A stretch of DNA of 64,000 nt from an uncultured Paracoccaceae bacterium (GCA_947503765.1 CANNFA010000005.1:210490-274489), one strand, 5' to 3'; counted from the first letter of the stretch, positions 18,008-27,097 are shown. Made by a program: numbers and translations. The notes: generated from the sequence alone by a model not told the origin.

Positions 18008-18696
18008 CACCGCTGGTCCTGCTGCCCGGCATGATGTGCGACGCGCGGCTCTACGCGCCGCAGATCGCCGCCTTTTCCGGCACCCGCACCGTGCATTGCG
18101 CGCCCATCGGCGGGCATGACAGCATGGCGGCGCTGGCGGATGCGGTGCTGGCCCATGCCCCGCCGCGTTTCGCGCTGGCCGGCCTGTCGATGGGCGGCAT
18201 CGTCGCGATGGAGATCATGGCGACGGCGCCCGAGCGCGTCGAAAGGCTGGCCCTGCTCGACACCAATCCGCGCGCCGAACTGCCCGAGATGCAGGCCCGC
18301 CGCGCGCCGCAGATGGCCCGTGTCGCCGCCGGCGAATTGCGCGAAGTGATGCGCGACGAGATGAAGCCGAACTACCTCGCCGACGGCCCCGGCCGGCAGG
18401 CGGTGCTGGACCTGTGCATGGACATGGCGCTGGATCTCGGCCCGGACGTGTTCGCCCGCCAATCCCTCGCCCTGCGCGATCGCCCCGACCGGCAGGAGAC
18501 ACTGCGCGGCGTGCGGGTGCCCACGCTGATCCTGTGCGGGCGCGAGGACCGGCTTTGCCCCGTCGAGCGGCACGAGCTGATGCACGTGCTGATCCCCGAC
18601 TCAAAGCTGGAGATCGTCGAGGGCGCCGGCCACCTGCCGGTGCTGGAAAACCCCGCGGCAACCAACACGGCGCTGGCCCGGTGGCTGGACGCCTGA
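18004..18696 (+). CDS. Alpha/beta hydrolase
   Basis: This 230-residue alpha/beta-hydrolase has nucleophile elbow GLSMGG (Ser62), the acid region LCGREDRLCP and the C-terminal histidine in GAGHLPV. HDSMAA and MMCD near the N-terminus are consistent with an esterase- or lactonase-like protein. It overlaps the MetE-like gene by four bases and precedes the RraA-like gene. Hydrolysis of an ester, thioester or lactone formed in the pathway is plausible; the substrate is unknown. Confidence 0.82.
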   Translation: MTPLVLLPGMMCDARLYAPQIAAFSGTRTVHCAPIGGHDSMAALADAVLAHAPPRFALAGLSMGGIVAMEIMATAPERVERLALLDTNPRAELPEMQARRAPQMARVAAGELREVMRDEMKPNYLADGPGRQAVLDLCMDMALDLGPDVFARQSLALRDRPDRQETLRGVRVPTLILCGREDRLCPVERHELMHVLIPDSKLEIVEGAGHLPVLENPAATNTALARWLDA

Positions 18697-18711
18697 ATGA
18701 CGGAGACAACC

Positions 18712-19404
18712 ATGGACGAAACCCTTCTGACCCTGCTGCGCAGCGTCGACACGCCCAGCATCTGCAACGCGATCGAGGTGGCGCAGGGCAAGCGCGGCTT
18801 CGACGCCTTCACCCGCGGCACGATGCTGTGCTCCGCCCCCGGCGAGGTGATGGTGGGCCATGCGGTGACCGCGCGCATCCGCGCCCTCGCCCCACCGGCC
18901 GAGGATCCAGGCACCATCCGCGCCCGGCGCATGGCCTATTACCAGGCGATGGCCGAGGCACCGAAACCCTCCGTCGCCGTCATCGAGGACGAGGATTACC
19001 CGGATTGCATCGGCGCCTATTGGGGCGAGGTGAACACCACCATCCACAAGGGCTTCGGCATGTCGGGCGCGCTGACCAACGGGGTGATGCGCGATCTGGG
19101 CGATCTGGCGCCCGGCTTTCCCGTGGTGGCCGGATCGGTCGGGCCGAGCCACGGCTTTGTCCATGTCACCGCGCTGGACGTGCCGGTGACGGTGTTCGGG
19201 CTGACGGTGCGGCCGGGCGATCTGGTCCATGCCGACCGGCACGGCGCGGTGGTGATCCCGCCCGAGGTGGTCGGCGATCTGGCCGGCGCGTTGAAGAGGA
19301 TGCAGGATACGGAACGGCTGGTACTTGACCCGGCCCGCGCGCCCGGCTTCGACTTCCCCGCCTTCAAATCCGCCTGGGAGGCGTTCGAGAAAGCGCGCAC
19401 CTGA
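18712..19404 (+). CDS. RraA / 4-hydroxy-4-methyl-2-oxoglutarate aldolase-like protein
   Basis: This 230-residue protein has the RraA-fold signature GALTNGVMRDL followed by GLTVRPGDLVHADRHGAVVIP. The family includes class II pyruvate aldolases and oxaloacetate decarboxylases acting on 4-hydroxy-2-oxo acids, as well as the non-catalytic RNase E regulator RraA. The ATG at 18712 is preferred because GGAG lies six bases upstream; an ATG at 18697 directly after the previous stop is the alternative. As the last gene of the ABC/SnoaL operon it could carry out the final C-C cleavage or decarboxylation. Confidence 0.75.
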   Translation: MDETLLTLLRSVDTPSICNAIEVAQGKRGFDAFTRGTMLCSAPGEVMVGHAVTARIRALAPPAEDPGTIRARRMAYYQAMAEAPKPSVAVIEDEDYPDCIGAYWGEVNTTIHKGFGMSGALTNGVMRDLGDLAPGFPVVAGSVGPSHGFVHVTALDVPVTVFGLTVRPGDLVHADRHGAVVIPPEVVGDLAGALKRMQDTERLVLDPARAPGFDFPAFKSAWEAFEKART

Positions 19405-19435
19405 GCCGGGGCGCACCCTTCCCGCTTCTTCTCGG

Positions 19436-19476
19436 CAAAAATACGCACGGCGCGGCCCCTCCACGGGCGCCGCGCC
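19436..19476 (-). terminator. Intrinsic terminator of the TRAP/cupin operon (minus strand)
   Basis: The arms GGCGCGGC (19449-19456) and GCCGCGCC (19469-19476) form a strong stem between convergent genes. On the minus strand the stem is followed a few bases later by TATTTTT (complement of AAAAATA at 19437-19443). The T-run sits seven or so bases from the stem, slightly far for an ideal terminator. Confidence 0.5.
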
Positions 19477-19489
19477 GCGTCTAGGGCGC

Positions 19490-20455
19490 TCAGCTCTTCC
19501 AGGTCGCCCCGGCCGCCTCGCCGGTGGCGATCACCCGGTACATCGCCGCCTCGCCGGTCATCGACGGCGCGGCGGAATGCGCCAGCCCTTCGGGCATGCT
19601 CATCGTGTCGCCGGGCGCCAGTGTGGCGCTGCCGCCGTCCCATTCCACCCGCCAATGGCCCGTCACCGGCATCAGCACGGCCGGGCGCTGATGGCTGTGG
19701 CGTGCCTCGGGCGCGGAGGCGCGGGTGATGAAATCGACCTCGAAGCCGGGCTTGTCGCGGATCAGCCCCTCCTCGCCGATCACGGTGACGGGCGCCTTGC
19801 CGGCCAGCGCCACCATGTCGAGGTAACGGCGCACGTAGCCGCCCACCACCTCGGCGGGCGACGGCTCGTCCACCTTCGCCAGTTCTTCCTCGCTCAGCAC
19901 CGGCATCGGGCCGACGCCCTCGGGCAGTTCCTCGCCCTTCTTGGTGTCGTAAAGCTTGCCGTTCTCGCCCAGGACCAGCCCGTGATCCTTGGCATCCTCG
20001 ATCACCTGCGGCGCCCAGATCACGCCACCGCCGGCATCGTCGCCGCCCAGGATCGCCATGATCATCCCGTAATCGGTGCCGATATTCTCGAAGCCCCGGA
20101 AGATGTTGGTCGGAATGTTGAAGATGTCGCCCTCTTCCAGCACCACCTCGCCGGCATCGCCCCAGCGGCCCCAGAAGAACCGCCAGCGGCCTTTCAGCAC
20201 GTAGAACACCTCGGCGGTGCGGTGGTTGTGCAGGCTGTTGCGGCAATGCGGCGGCTGGCCGGCCGCGCCGATGTTGAAGCCGTGCGACAGGGAGATGTGC
20301 ACATGCTGGTCGGGGCTTTCGCTGACCCCGCCGCCGATGATGGTGAAGTTTTCCTTCTGGTTGCTGCCGGGCGTGTGCGCGTCGATGAACGCTGTCTTGC
20401 AGGGCTGCAACTCGCCGTAGCGGACGATGCGCTTTTCCATTTCTTGCGGTATCAT
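19490..20455 (-). CDS. Bicupin-domain protein
   Basis: This 321-residue protein has two cupin barrels. The first (about residues 60-150) shows HNHRTAEVFYVLKGRWRF and a GD motif with the usual beta-barrel spacing. The second (about 225-310) shows ARHSHQRPAVLMPVTGHW and LAPGDTMSMP. The His residues could bind a metal, as in gentisate-type dioxygenases and sugar isomerases, but no specific enzyme family is evident. AAGGAG lies six bases before the chosen ATG at 20455. It is last in the TRAP operon, next to an HpsN-like dehydrogenase. Confidence 0.75.
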   Translation of the reverse strand: MIPQEMEKRIVRYGELQPCKTAFIDAHTPGSNQKENFTIIGGGVSESPDQHVHISLSHGFNIGAAGQPPHCRNSLHNHRTAEVFYVLKGRWRFFWGRWGDAGEVVLEEGDIFNIPTNIFRGFENIGTDYGMIMAILGGDDAGGGVIWAPQVIEDAKDHGLVLGENGKLYDTKKGEELPEGVGPMPVLSEEELAKVDEPSPAEVVGGYVRRYLDMVALAGKAPVTVIGEEGLIRDKPGFEVDFITRASAPEARHSHQRPAVLMPVTGHWRVEWDGGSATLAPGDTMSMPEGLAHSAAPSMTGEAAMYRVIATGEAAGATWKS

Positions 20456-20488
20456 GTCGGTCTCCTTTTTCGGGGCGCGCGCGCCGGA

Positions 20489-21817
20489 TCACTCGGCCGT
20501 ATCGCGGTAGGGCGCGGGGCCGCCATAGGGCACGTTGATCCCGCCGTAACGGCGCACGCGCAGGTTGCATTGCTCGGCATGGCCGACGAACCCTTCCAGA
20601 AGGCACAGGCGCGAGCCGTAGGCGCCGATCATCGCCGCGGCCTCGTCGGTGGTCACGCGCTGGTAGCTGTGGGTCTTCAGGTACTTGCCCACCCAGAGCC
20701 CGCCGGTATAGCGCCCGGCCTTGCGGGTCGGCAGGGTGTGGTTGGTGCCGATCACCTTGTCGCCATTCGCCACATTGGTGCGCGGGCCGAGGAACAGCGC
20801 GCCATAGCAGGTCATGTTCTCCAGATACCAGTCGTCGCGGTCGGTCATCACCTGCACATGTTCGGACGCGATGTCGTTGGCGACGGCCAGCATCTCGTCA
20901 TGGGTATCGCAGACGATCACCTCGCCGTAATCCTTCCAGCTGACGCGGGCGGTGCCGGCGGTGGGCAGGATCTCCAGCAGGCGGTCGATCTCGGCCAGCG
21001 TCGCCTCGGCCAGCTTGCGGCTGTTGGTCAGCAGCACGGCGGGAGAGTTGTAGCCGTGTTCGGCCTGGCCCAGCAGATCGGTCGCGCACATTTCGGCGTC
21101 GACGGTCTCGTCGGCGATCACCATGGTCTCGGTCGGGCCGGCGAACAGGTCGATGCCGACGCGGCCGAACAGCTGGCGCTTGGCCTCGGCGACAAAGACG
21201 TTGCCCGGCCCGACCAGCAGATGCACCGGGTCGATGGTCTCTGTCCCCAGCGCCATGGCGCCAATCGCCTGGATGCCGCCCAGAACATAGATCTCATGCG
21301 CGCCGCCCATGTGCATCGCCGCGATCACGGCCGGGTTCGGCTCGCCGTTGAAGGGCGGCGTCGCGGCGATGATGCGCGGCACGCCCGCGACCGAGGCGGT
21401 GGCGACCGACATATGCGCCGAGGCGACCATGGGAAACTTGCCGCCGGGCACGTAGCAACCGACCGATTGCACGGGGATGTTCTTGTGCCCGAGGATCACG
21501 CCGGGCAGCGTTTCGACCTCGATATCGAGCATCGAATCGCGCTGTGCCTGGGCGAAATTGCGCACCTGTTCGTGGGCAAAGCGGATATCGGCCATGTCGC
21601 GGTCCGAGACCTTGGCCATGATCGCCTCGATCTCGGCATCCGACAGGCGGAAGGCAGGCGGGCTGTAGCTGTCGAACTTCTCGCTCAATTCGCGCACGGC
21701 GGCATCGCCGCGCGTCTCGATATCCGCCAGCGTCGCCTCGACCACGGCGCGGGTCCTGGCGTCATCCTCGGCCCGGTCGGTTTCGGGCTTGCCGCGCTTG
21801 AGATACTCGATTGCCAT
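20489..21817 (-). CDS. Histidinol dehydrogenase-family enzyme, HpsN (sulfopropanediol 3-dehydrogenase)-like
   Basis: This 442-residue NAD-dependent alcohol dehydrogenase has the histidinol dehydrogenase fold. Motifs include [34 protein letters not shown] and [11 protein letters not shown], which contains the expected Gln and His zinc ligands. It is in a catabolic operon with a TRAP importer, not with histidine genes. The sequence looks like the HpsN branch, which oxidises (R)-2,3-dihydroxypropane-1-sulfonate to sulfolactate in roseobacters. However, the usual partners HpsO and HpsP are absent here. Another four-electron oxidation of a hydroxymethyl compound to a carboxylate is the alternative. 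Confidence 0.7.
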   Translation of the reverse strand: MAIEYLKRGKPETDRAEDDARTRAVVEATLADIETRGDAAVRELSEKFDSYSPPAFRLSDAEIEAIMAKVSDRDMADIRFAHEQVRNFAQAQRDSMLDIEVETLPGVILGHKNIPVQSVGCYVPGGKFPMVASAHMSVATASVAGVPRIIAATPPFNGEPNPAVIAAMHMGGAHEIYVLGGIQAIGAMALGTETIDPVHLLVGPGNVFVAEAKRQLFGRVGIDLFAGPTETMVIADETVDAEMCATDLLGQAEHGYNSPAVLLTNSRKLAEATLAEIDRLLEILPTAGTARVSWKDYGEVIVCDTHDEMLAVANDIASEHVQVMTDRDDWYLENMTCYGALFLGPRTNVANGDKVIGTNHTLPTRKAGRYTGGLWVGKYLKTHSYQRVTTDEAAAMIGAYGSRLCLLEGFVGHAEQCNLRVRRYGGINVPYGGPAPYRDTAE

Positions 21818-21880
21818 GTCAATTTCCTTTCGTGTCAGCCCGGCCCCGGCCCGGCGGGCAATGTTGTGGCGGCCTGCGCG

Positions 21881-23176
21881 TCACTGGCCATAGCCCAGGA
21901 ACAGGCGCGGCAGGCCAAGCGATATCCACGGGACGAAGGCGATGATCAGCAGCGCGACGATCATTGTCAGCACCCAGGGCAGGATGCGCCGCGCGATCCG
22001 GTCGAACGAGATCTGTCCGACCTGCGCGGCCATGAACAGGTTCGCCCCCAGCGGCGGCGTGACGAAGCCGATGGCCAGCGCGACGATCATCACGATGCCG
22101 AAATGCACCGGATCGACCCCGAGGCTGGTCAGCACCGGCAGCAGCACGGGCGTCAGGATCACGATCGCGGCAAGCGTTTCCAGGAAGGTGCCCACGACCA
22201 GCAGCAGCGCGATGGCGGCCAGCAGGACGAGCGACTTGCTCTGCGTCATCTCGAGCACGAATTGCGACAGCTCCAGCGGGATACGCTCCAGCGCGATGAT
22301 CCGGCCGAAGGCGACAGAGGCGCCGATGATGACCAGCACCGCCGAGACCAGCAGAGCCGATTCCAGCATCATCGCCGGGATCCGCCGCAGCGGCAGCTCG
22401 CGGTAGACGAAGACGCTGACGATCAGCGCATAGACCACCGCCACGGCCGAGGATTCGGTGGGCGTGACGATGCCGCCATAGATGCCGCCCAGCACCACCA
22501 CCGGCATCAGCAGCGCCAGTTTCGCCTGGTTCACCGCGCGCAGTTTCTCGCGCCAGTGATGGGCGGGAAGCGGCGCGGCGGGCACATCGGCGCGGCGGCG
22601 CTGGATCACGTTGTAGACGATCAGCGTCAGCGCGATCACGAAACCGGGCAGGATGCCGGCCATGAACAGCGCCGTCACCGACACGCCGGCGGCGACCGCA
22701 TAGACGATCATCACCACCGAGGGCGGGATCATCACGCCCAGCCCGCCTGCGCTGGCGACCATCGCCGCCGAATAGGCCCGGTCATAGCCGCGTTCGACCA
22801 GCGCCGGGATCATCGCCAGCCCGATCGCCGCGACCGTCGCCGACCCGGTGCCCGAGATCGCGGCGAAGAACAGGCAGGCCATGATCGTGACCGTGCCCAG
22901 ATCGCCCGGCGCGCGCCCGAACAGCTGGTCCGCCACCGCCACCAGCCGGCGCGAGATTCCGCCCTGGCTCATGATGTTGCCGGCCATGGTGAACAGCACC
23001 ACCGCGATCAGCGTGAAACTGTCGATGCCGCTGATCAGACCCAGCGCGTAGAAGTCGAATTTCAGGAACGGGATATAGGCGATGGCCAGCAGCGACGCCG
23101 ACCCCAGCGCGATGCCGATGGGCACCCCGATGATCAGAAGCACGAAGAAACTGCCGAAGAGGATTGCCGAGGTCAT
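21881..23176 (-). CDS. TRAP transporter large permease (DctM type)
   Basis: This 431-residue, very hydrophobic protein has about 12 membrane segments and typical DctM motifs: GVPIGIALG near the N-terminus, SGTGSATVAAIG, and a C-terminal GFVTPPLGANLF. It is the sodium-coupled translocating subunit working with the small permease and the periplasmic binding protein encoded just upstream in the same operon. Confidence 0.92.
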   Translation of the reverse strand: MTSAILFGSFFVLLIIGVPIGIALGSASLLAIAYIPFLKFDFYALGLISGIDSFTLIAVVLFTMAGNIMSQGGISRRLVAVADQLFGRAPGDLGTVTIMACLFFAAISGTGSATVAAIGLAMIPALVERGYDRAYSAAMVASAGGLGVMIPPSVVMIVYAVAAGVSVTALFMAGILPGFVIALTLIVYNVIQRRRADVPAAPLPAHHWREKLRAVNQAKLALLMPVVVLGGIYGGIVTPTESSAVAVVYALIVSVFVYRELPLRRIPAMMLESALLVSAVLVIIGASVAFGRIIALERIPLELSQFVLEMTQSKSLVLLAAIALLLVVGTFLETLAAIVILTPVLLPVLTSLGVDPVHFGIVMIVALAIGFVTPPLGANLFMAAQVGQISFDRIARRILPWVLTMIVALLIIAFVPWISLGLPRLFLGYGQ

Positions 23177-23179
23177 GGC

Positions 23180-23674
23180 CTAAACATCCAGTTGCGGGGC
23201 AAGCTCGGTGTCGCCCTTCACGCCGACGCGGTAGACCGAATGCAACAGCCTTGCCGCGCTGATCGCGCCGGAAAAGATGATCGCCGCATAAAGCACCGAG
23301 GTCGGCCATTGCGTTGCCGACAGGATCTTGCCGCGTTCGATGGCCTGCCCGGTGATGACCACGCCCAGCCAGCAGACGGTGACCGAATAGGTCAGGAATA
23401 CCAGTTCGGCCGTCAGCAGCAGCCAGCGGCGCAGCCCGTAGGGCGCGGCGTCCAGCACGATGGTCACGCGCATGTGCCGGCGTTCGCGGATCGCATAGCT
23501 GACGCCGAAATAGATCATGTAGACAAAGCTCAGCCGCGCCAGTTCGTTGGCGACCGAGATCGAGGTGGAGAAGGCGAAGCGCGCGATCACGTCGGCGAAG
23601 ACCAGCACGATGATCGCCCCCAGCGTGGTCACGATCACCGCCGGCTCGAAGTATTTTTCGACCGTGCGGAACAT
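23180..23674 (-). CDS. TRAP transporter small permease (DctQ type)
   Basis: This 164-residue protein has four predicted membrane segments and the DctQ landmarks NELARLSFVYMIYFG and RERRHMRV. It lies between the binding-protein gene and the DctM gene with only a few bases separating them, the usual dctPQM order. Confidence 0.9.
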   Translation of the reverse strand: MFRTVEKYFEPAVIVTTLGAIIVLVFADVIARFAFSTSISVANELARLSFVYMIYFGVSYAIRERRHMRVTIVLDAAPYGLRRWLLLTAELVFLTYSVTVCWLGVVITGQAIERGKILSATQWPTSVLYAAIIFSGAISAARLLHSVYRVGVKGDTELAPQLDV

Positions 23675-23702
23675 CTTCGCCCCCTCCCCCGTTCAGCCCG
23701 GA

Positions 23703-24686
23703 TCAGTTCGACAGGGCGGACATGAACGTGTCGTAGAACGCATCGCTCACCTTGGCGCGGATGTCGCTTTCGATGGCGGCATTCATCGTCTCGCCCATGC
23801 GGGCGCGGTCCTCGGCGGGCAATTCGTTGACGGCAAGGCCCTTTTCCTCAAGCTCGGCGAGGGTGGCGGCGTTCGCCTCGGCGGTCAGCTCGCGCTGCAG
23901 CGCGACGGTCTCGGCCGCGACCTCGTCGATCAGCGCGCGGTCCTCGTCGCTCAGCCCCTCGTACCAGTCGAGATCGGCGATCCAGAGTTCCGGCCAGTAG
24001 ATGTGCCCGGTCAGCGAGACGTAGTCCTGCACCTCGAAGAAACGCTCGATGATCATCGAGGACAGCGCGCTTTCCTGGCCGTCGATCAGGTTCTGCTGCA
24101 GCGACGAATAGATCTCTCCCCAGGCCAGCGGCACCGGCACGGCGCCGATGGAGCGCCAGGCCTTGATCTGGATCGGGTTGTCGGCCGACCGCATACGTAG
24201 TCCCTCGAAGGCCTCGTAGCTGTCCAGCGGCGCGCGGGAATTGGTGAAGCTGCGGAAGCCCAGTTCCATGAAGCCCATGGATTTCAGCCCGCGCGTTTTC
24301 ATCGCCTCGCCCAGGGCATCGCCCGCCGGCCCGTCAAGAACCGAGCGCGCGTGGTCTTCGTCCTCGAACAGCAGGAACTGGTCCAGCACCGCCAGCTCGC
24401 CCACCGTGTTCGACAGGTGCACCGAGGCGCCGGTGGTCATGGTGATGTTGCCCGATTGAACAAGCTCGGTCATTTCCTGAACGCTGCCAAGTTGCCCGCC
24501 GGGGAACAGCTCTACCTGGATGGCGCCGTCGGAGCGGCTTTCGAGCTGTTCCTCGAAATGCAGCAGCGCCTTGTGGATCGGCGAGATTTCCGGCGTGGCG
24601 TGACCGATCCGAATCGTGGTGTCCGCCGCGGCGGGCAGCGCCAGGGCAAGGCCGAACCCGGCTGCCAGGATGGGGGTAAGCTTCAT
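23703..24686 (-). CDS. TRAP transporter periplasmic binding protein (DctP type)
   Basis: This 327-residue protein starts at 24686 with a signal peptide (MKLTPILAAG..LPAAA). A strong GGAGGAG ribosome site precedes this ATG; the longer frame upstream is discarded. The mature part has DctP features: FPGGQLGSVQEM, then a conserved GLRMRSADNPIQ segment whose Arg should hold a carboxylate or sulfonate group. With DctQM it would import an organic acid, consistent with the HpsN-like dehydrogenase downstream. The exact ligand is unknown. Confidence 0.88.
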   Translation of the reverse strand: MKLTPILAAGFGLALALPAAADTTIRIGHATPEISPIHKALLHFEEQLESRSDGAIQVELFPGGQLGSVQEMTELVQSGNITMTTGASVHLSNTVGELAVLDQFLLFEDEDHARSVLDGPAGDALGEAMKTRGLKSMGFMELGFRSFTNSRAPLDSYEAFEGLRMRSADNPIQIKAWRSIGAVPVPLAWGEIYSSLQQNLIDGQESALSSMIIERFFEVQDYVSLTGHIYWPELWIADLDWYEGLSDEDRALIDEVAAETVALQRELTAEANAATLAELEEKGLAVNELPAEDRARMGETMNAAIESDIRAKVSDAFYDTFMSALSN

Positions 24687-24779
24687 GGTTTCTCCTCCGT
24701 ATCGAACCATATGCGTGATGCGCGGTGCTTGCCGCGTCCGGTATGTGCGCTGCGGGACGCCTGCGCAGGGGCGTCTTTT

Positions 24780-24793
24780 TGCAATCGTATGCA
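24780..24793. promoter_or_regulatory. Candidate LacI-family operator of the TRAP operon
   Basis: TGCAATCGTATGCA, with a central CG and TGCA ends, lies about 95 bases before the dctP start codon. It matches 12 of 14 bases of the site at 6715-6728 read on the opposite strand. No regulator gene is adjacent to the TRAP operon, so one of the two LacI proteins in the neighbourhood may control it. Confidence 0.45.
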
Positions 24794-24849
24794 GCAACGC
24801 TAGTGGATGTTCTCGATTTGCGCAACGGTCTTTTATGTCGATGAATCAA

Positions 24850-24886
24850 GGGGGCGGCCTCCGGCGATGCGCCGGGCACCGCCCCC
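24850..24886 (-). terminator. Possible terminator after the pterin-binding methyltransferase
   Basis: The arms GGGGGCGG (24850-24857) and CCGCCCCC (24879-24886), with inner CCGGCG/CGCCGG pairing, begin six bases after the methyltransferase stop. No T-run follows on the minus strand, so it may only stabilise the 3' end. Confidence 0.4.
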
Positions 24887-24892
24887 GGAATG

Positions 24893-25963
24893 TCAGGCGG
24901 CGCTACCGGCCCGCGCGCGCCGCGACCGGCGCCGGCTTTCGCCCGCCCCGCCCGCTGCCGGGTTCGGCGCAGGCTTGTTGAACCGGATCCAGGCGCTGCC
25001 ATTCTCGTCATTGCCGGTCAGCAGGTTGGCGGCCAGCACCGCCTCCATCTCGGCGCCGGCGCGCGGCCGGGTGGAGCCCATGCCGGTCAAGGTCGCCAGC
25101 ACCTCGGGGTCGATATCCTCGGGCACGATGATTCCCGCCGCCGCCAGTTCCGCGCGCTTCGCCGCCAGCTTTTTCGGGCCAACCGGCAGCGCGACCGGGT
25201 TCATGATCGCGCTGGTCATGCCGGCGGCGATCGCCATCGGCAGGAAGGCGTTGTTGACCCCGTGTCGGTTCGGCAGCCCGAAGGACACGTTCGACGCGCC
25301 GCAGGTGGTGTTGACGCCCAGCTCCTCGCGCAGCCGCCGCACCAGCGCGAAAACCTGCACGCCCGCGCTTGGCACCGCGCCGACCGGCATCACCAGCGGA
25401 TCGACCACGATGTCATGCGCCGGAATGCCGTGATCGGCAGCGCGTTCGACGATCTTGCGCGCCACGTCAAAGCGCACATCCGGGTCCTCGCTGATCCCCG
25501 AATCGTCGTTGGCGATGGCCACCACGGGCACGTTGTACTTGCGCACCAGCGGCAGGACCATTTCCAGCCGCTCGTCCTCGCCGGTGACGGAATTGAGCAG
25601 CGGGCGCCCCTCGCAGGCGGCAAGCCCGGCCTCCAGCGCGGCGGGCACCGACGAATCGATGCACAAGGGCACGTCCACCAGCCCCTGCACCAGTTCGATC
25701 ATGCGCGTCATCAGCGCGGGTTCGGTCTGGGTCGGATCGGGGTTCGAGGCATAGACGACGCCGGCATTCACATCCAGCATCGTCGCACCGGCGGCGACCT
25801 GGGCCCGCGCATCCGTCTCGACGGTGGAAAAATCGCCCGCCTCAAGCTCGGCGGCCAGCTTCTTGCGGCCGGTGGGGTTGATCCGCTCTCCGATCACGCA
25901 GAACGGCTGATCGAAGCCGATGATCGCGGTGCGGCTTTTGCTTTCGACGATGGTGCGGGTCAT
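24893..25963 (-). CDS. Pterin-binding methylcorrinoid:tetrahydrofolate methyltransferase (MtgA/MeTr-like)
   Basis: This 356-residue protein has the dihydropteroate synthase-like TIM barrel of corrinoid methyltransferases. Markers are GERINPTGRKKL, an AGATMLDVNAG strand, CIDSSVPAALEAGL, and NDDSGI and GASNVSFGLPNR. It would move the methyl group from the methyl-corrinoid protein to tetrahydrofolate. The C-terminal 30 residues or so are Arg/Ala-rich and look disordered. It is translationally coupled (ATGA) to the MetF-like reductase upstream in the operon. The corrinoid partner is probably the protein at 32776-33417. Confidence 0.85.
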   Translation of the reverse strand: MTRTIVESKSRTAIIGFDQPFCVIGERINPTGRKKLAAELEAGDFSTVETDARAQVAAGATMLDVNAGVVYASNPDPTQTEPALMTRMIELVQGLVDVPLCIDSSVPAALEAGLAACEGRPLLNSVTGEDERLEMVLPLVRKYNVPVVAIANDDSGISEDPDVRFDVARKIVERAADHGIPAHDIVVDPLVMPVGAVPSAGVQVFALVRRLREELGVNTTCGASNVSFGLPNRHGVNNAFLPMAIAAGMTSAIMNPVALPVGPKKLAAKRAELAAAGIIVPEDIDPEVLATLTGMGSTRPRAGAEMEAVLAANLLTGNDENGSAWIRFNKPAPNPAAGGAGESRRRSRRARAGSAA

Positions 25964-26895
25964 TGAACGGCCTCGACATGGTTTGCGGGAATGGCGCCCG
26001 CGCCGCCATTCTGGGTGGCCCAGCCGGCGGCGGTCTTGATCCCGCCCAGCGGAAAGACATGCAGCCCCGCGATATTCGTGCCCGGATGCGCGGCCGTGTA
26101 GGCGGCAAGGTCGGCAACGATGCGGTCGGGCGTGAAGGGCAGCAGCAGCTTGGTGACGTCGCGGGCGCGTTTTTGCAGCACCCGCAGCGACGCGCCCACC
26201 CCGCAGGCCACTGAAAAGCGGATCAGCGTCTGAAGCTTCGCCGGCCCGGCGATGCCCACATGGATCGGCAGCGTGATGCCCTCGGTGCGCAGCCTTTCGG
26301 CCCAGGCGATCACCGGCGCCGCCTCGAAACAGAACTGGGTGGCCAGCGCCATCTGGGCGTCGGTCCGCTCGCTGAATGCCTGTTTCCAGCGCAGCGCCTG
26401 CATCACCGCGCGGTCTGACCCGTCCGGGTCGATGTCGCGGCTGCCCTCGGGGTGGCCGGCGACATGCAGCCGGGTGAACCCGGCGCGGTCGAAAAGCCCC
26501 GTCCCAAGCAATTGCATCGAATCGGCGAACTCGCCGCGCGGCGTGTCCAGCCCGCCGGCCAGCAGCAGCGCCTGCGTCACGCCCGCCTCGCCCTGATAGC
26601 GGGCGATCCAGTCGGCCAGCATCGCCTTGTCCGCGATCATCCGCGCCGGGAAATGCGGCATGGCGGCAAAGCCGCCCTTCGCGAGCCGCGCCGCGGTCGC
26701 CACCATGTCCCCGATCGGGGTGCCGTCGATATGCGCGATGTAGAAGCGGGTGCCGTCCGGCAGCAGGTCGCGGAAATCCTCGACCTTGTCGGCGGTGCGC
26801 GGCATCACCTCTATCGAATAGCCGTCCAGCAGCGCCGCGATCTCGGGCGCGGCGCCGTCATGCGCGGGTGATTTCCTGAATTGCAAAAGCGCCAT
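25960..26895 (-). CDS. Methylenetetrahydrofolate reductase-like protein (MetF family)
   Basis: This 311-residue MetF-fold protein has recognisable segments: YSIEVMPRTADKV, AHIDGTPIGDM, a LLAGGLDTPRGEF turn, and TQFCFEAAPVIAWAE. GGGGGAGG precedes the ATG at 26895. The position upstream of a methylcorrinoid:THF methyltransferase implies it runs in the oxidative direction. It would turn methyl-THF from demethylation into methylene-THF for C1 metabolism, rather than supplying methionine synthase. The sequence is diverged from housekeeping MetF, so the electron acceptor could differ. Confidence 0.8.
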   Translation of the reverse strand: MALLQFRKSPAHDGAAPEIAALLDGYSIEVMPRTADKVEDFRDLLPDGTRFYIAHIDGTPIGDMVATAARLAKGGFAAMPHFPARMIADKAMLADWIARYQGEAGVTQALLLAGGLDTPRGEFADSMQLLGTGLFDRAGFTRLHVAGHPEGSRDIDPDGSDRAVMQALRWKQAFSERTDAQMALATQFCFEAAPVIAWAERLRTEGITLPIHVGIAGPAKLQTLIRFSVACGVGASLRVLQKRARDVTKLLLPFTPDRIVADLAAYTAAHPGTNIAGLHVFPLGGIKTAAGWATQNGGAGAIPANHVEAVQ

Positions 26896-26974
26896 CAACG
26901 CCTCCCCCAATGATGAATATCCGGTGCGCCGGCGGAATCGCGGCGCGGTCTCCTCACATGTCGGATAGCAGTTT

Positions 26975-26988
26975 TGCATGCGCATTCA
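26975..26988. promoter_or_regulatory. Candidate LacI operator (corrinoid divergon, left site)
   Basis: TGCATGCGCATTCA matches the perfect palindrome at 33468-33481 in 13 of 14 bases. It lies about 80 bases before the minus-strand MetF-like start codon, in the region shared with the plus-strand UroD-like operon. Confidence 0.6.
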
Positions 26989-27083
26989 TATTATGGCAAT
27001 CCAAGTCGCGGCGTTTTGACGCTGATTGCAGCTATTTCAACAATAAACTCGACTCGGTGGAATCCATACGCTATCGGCAGTAT

Positions 27084-27097
27084 TGAATGCGCAGTCA
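27084..27097. promoter_or_regulatory. Candidate LacI operator (corrinoid divergon, right site)
   Basis: TGAATGCGCAGTCA matches the palindrome at 33468-33481 in 13 of 14 bases and lies about 26 bases before the UroD-like start codon. It is 109 bases from the left site, a spacing compatible with looping between two repressor dimers. Confidence 0.6.

Noticed and set aside
20489..21817. Housekeeping histidinol dehydrogenase (hisD)
   Set aside because: No histidine biosynthesis genes are near, it is embedded in a TRAP operon, and the [12 protein letters not shown] region resembles the HpsN-like catabolic branch.
19325..23725. A 1466-codon open frame on the plus strand
   Set aside because: It runs antisense to the bicupin, HpsN-like and TRAP genes, which have clear families, signal peptides and ribosome sites. 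The translated product is His/Arg/Gly-rich without domains, typical of high-GC antisense frames.
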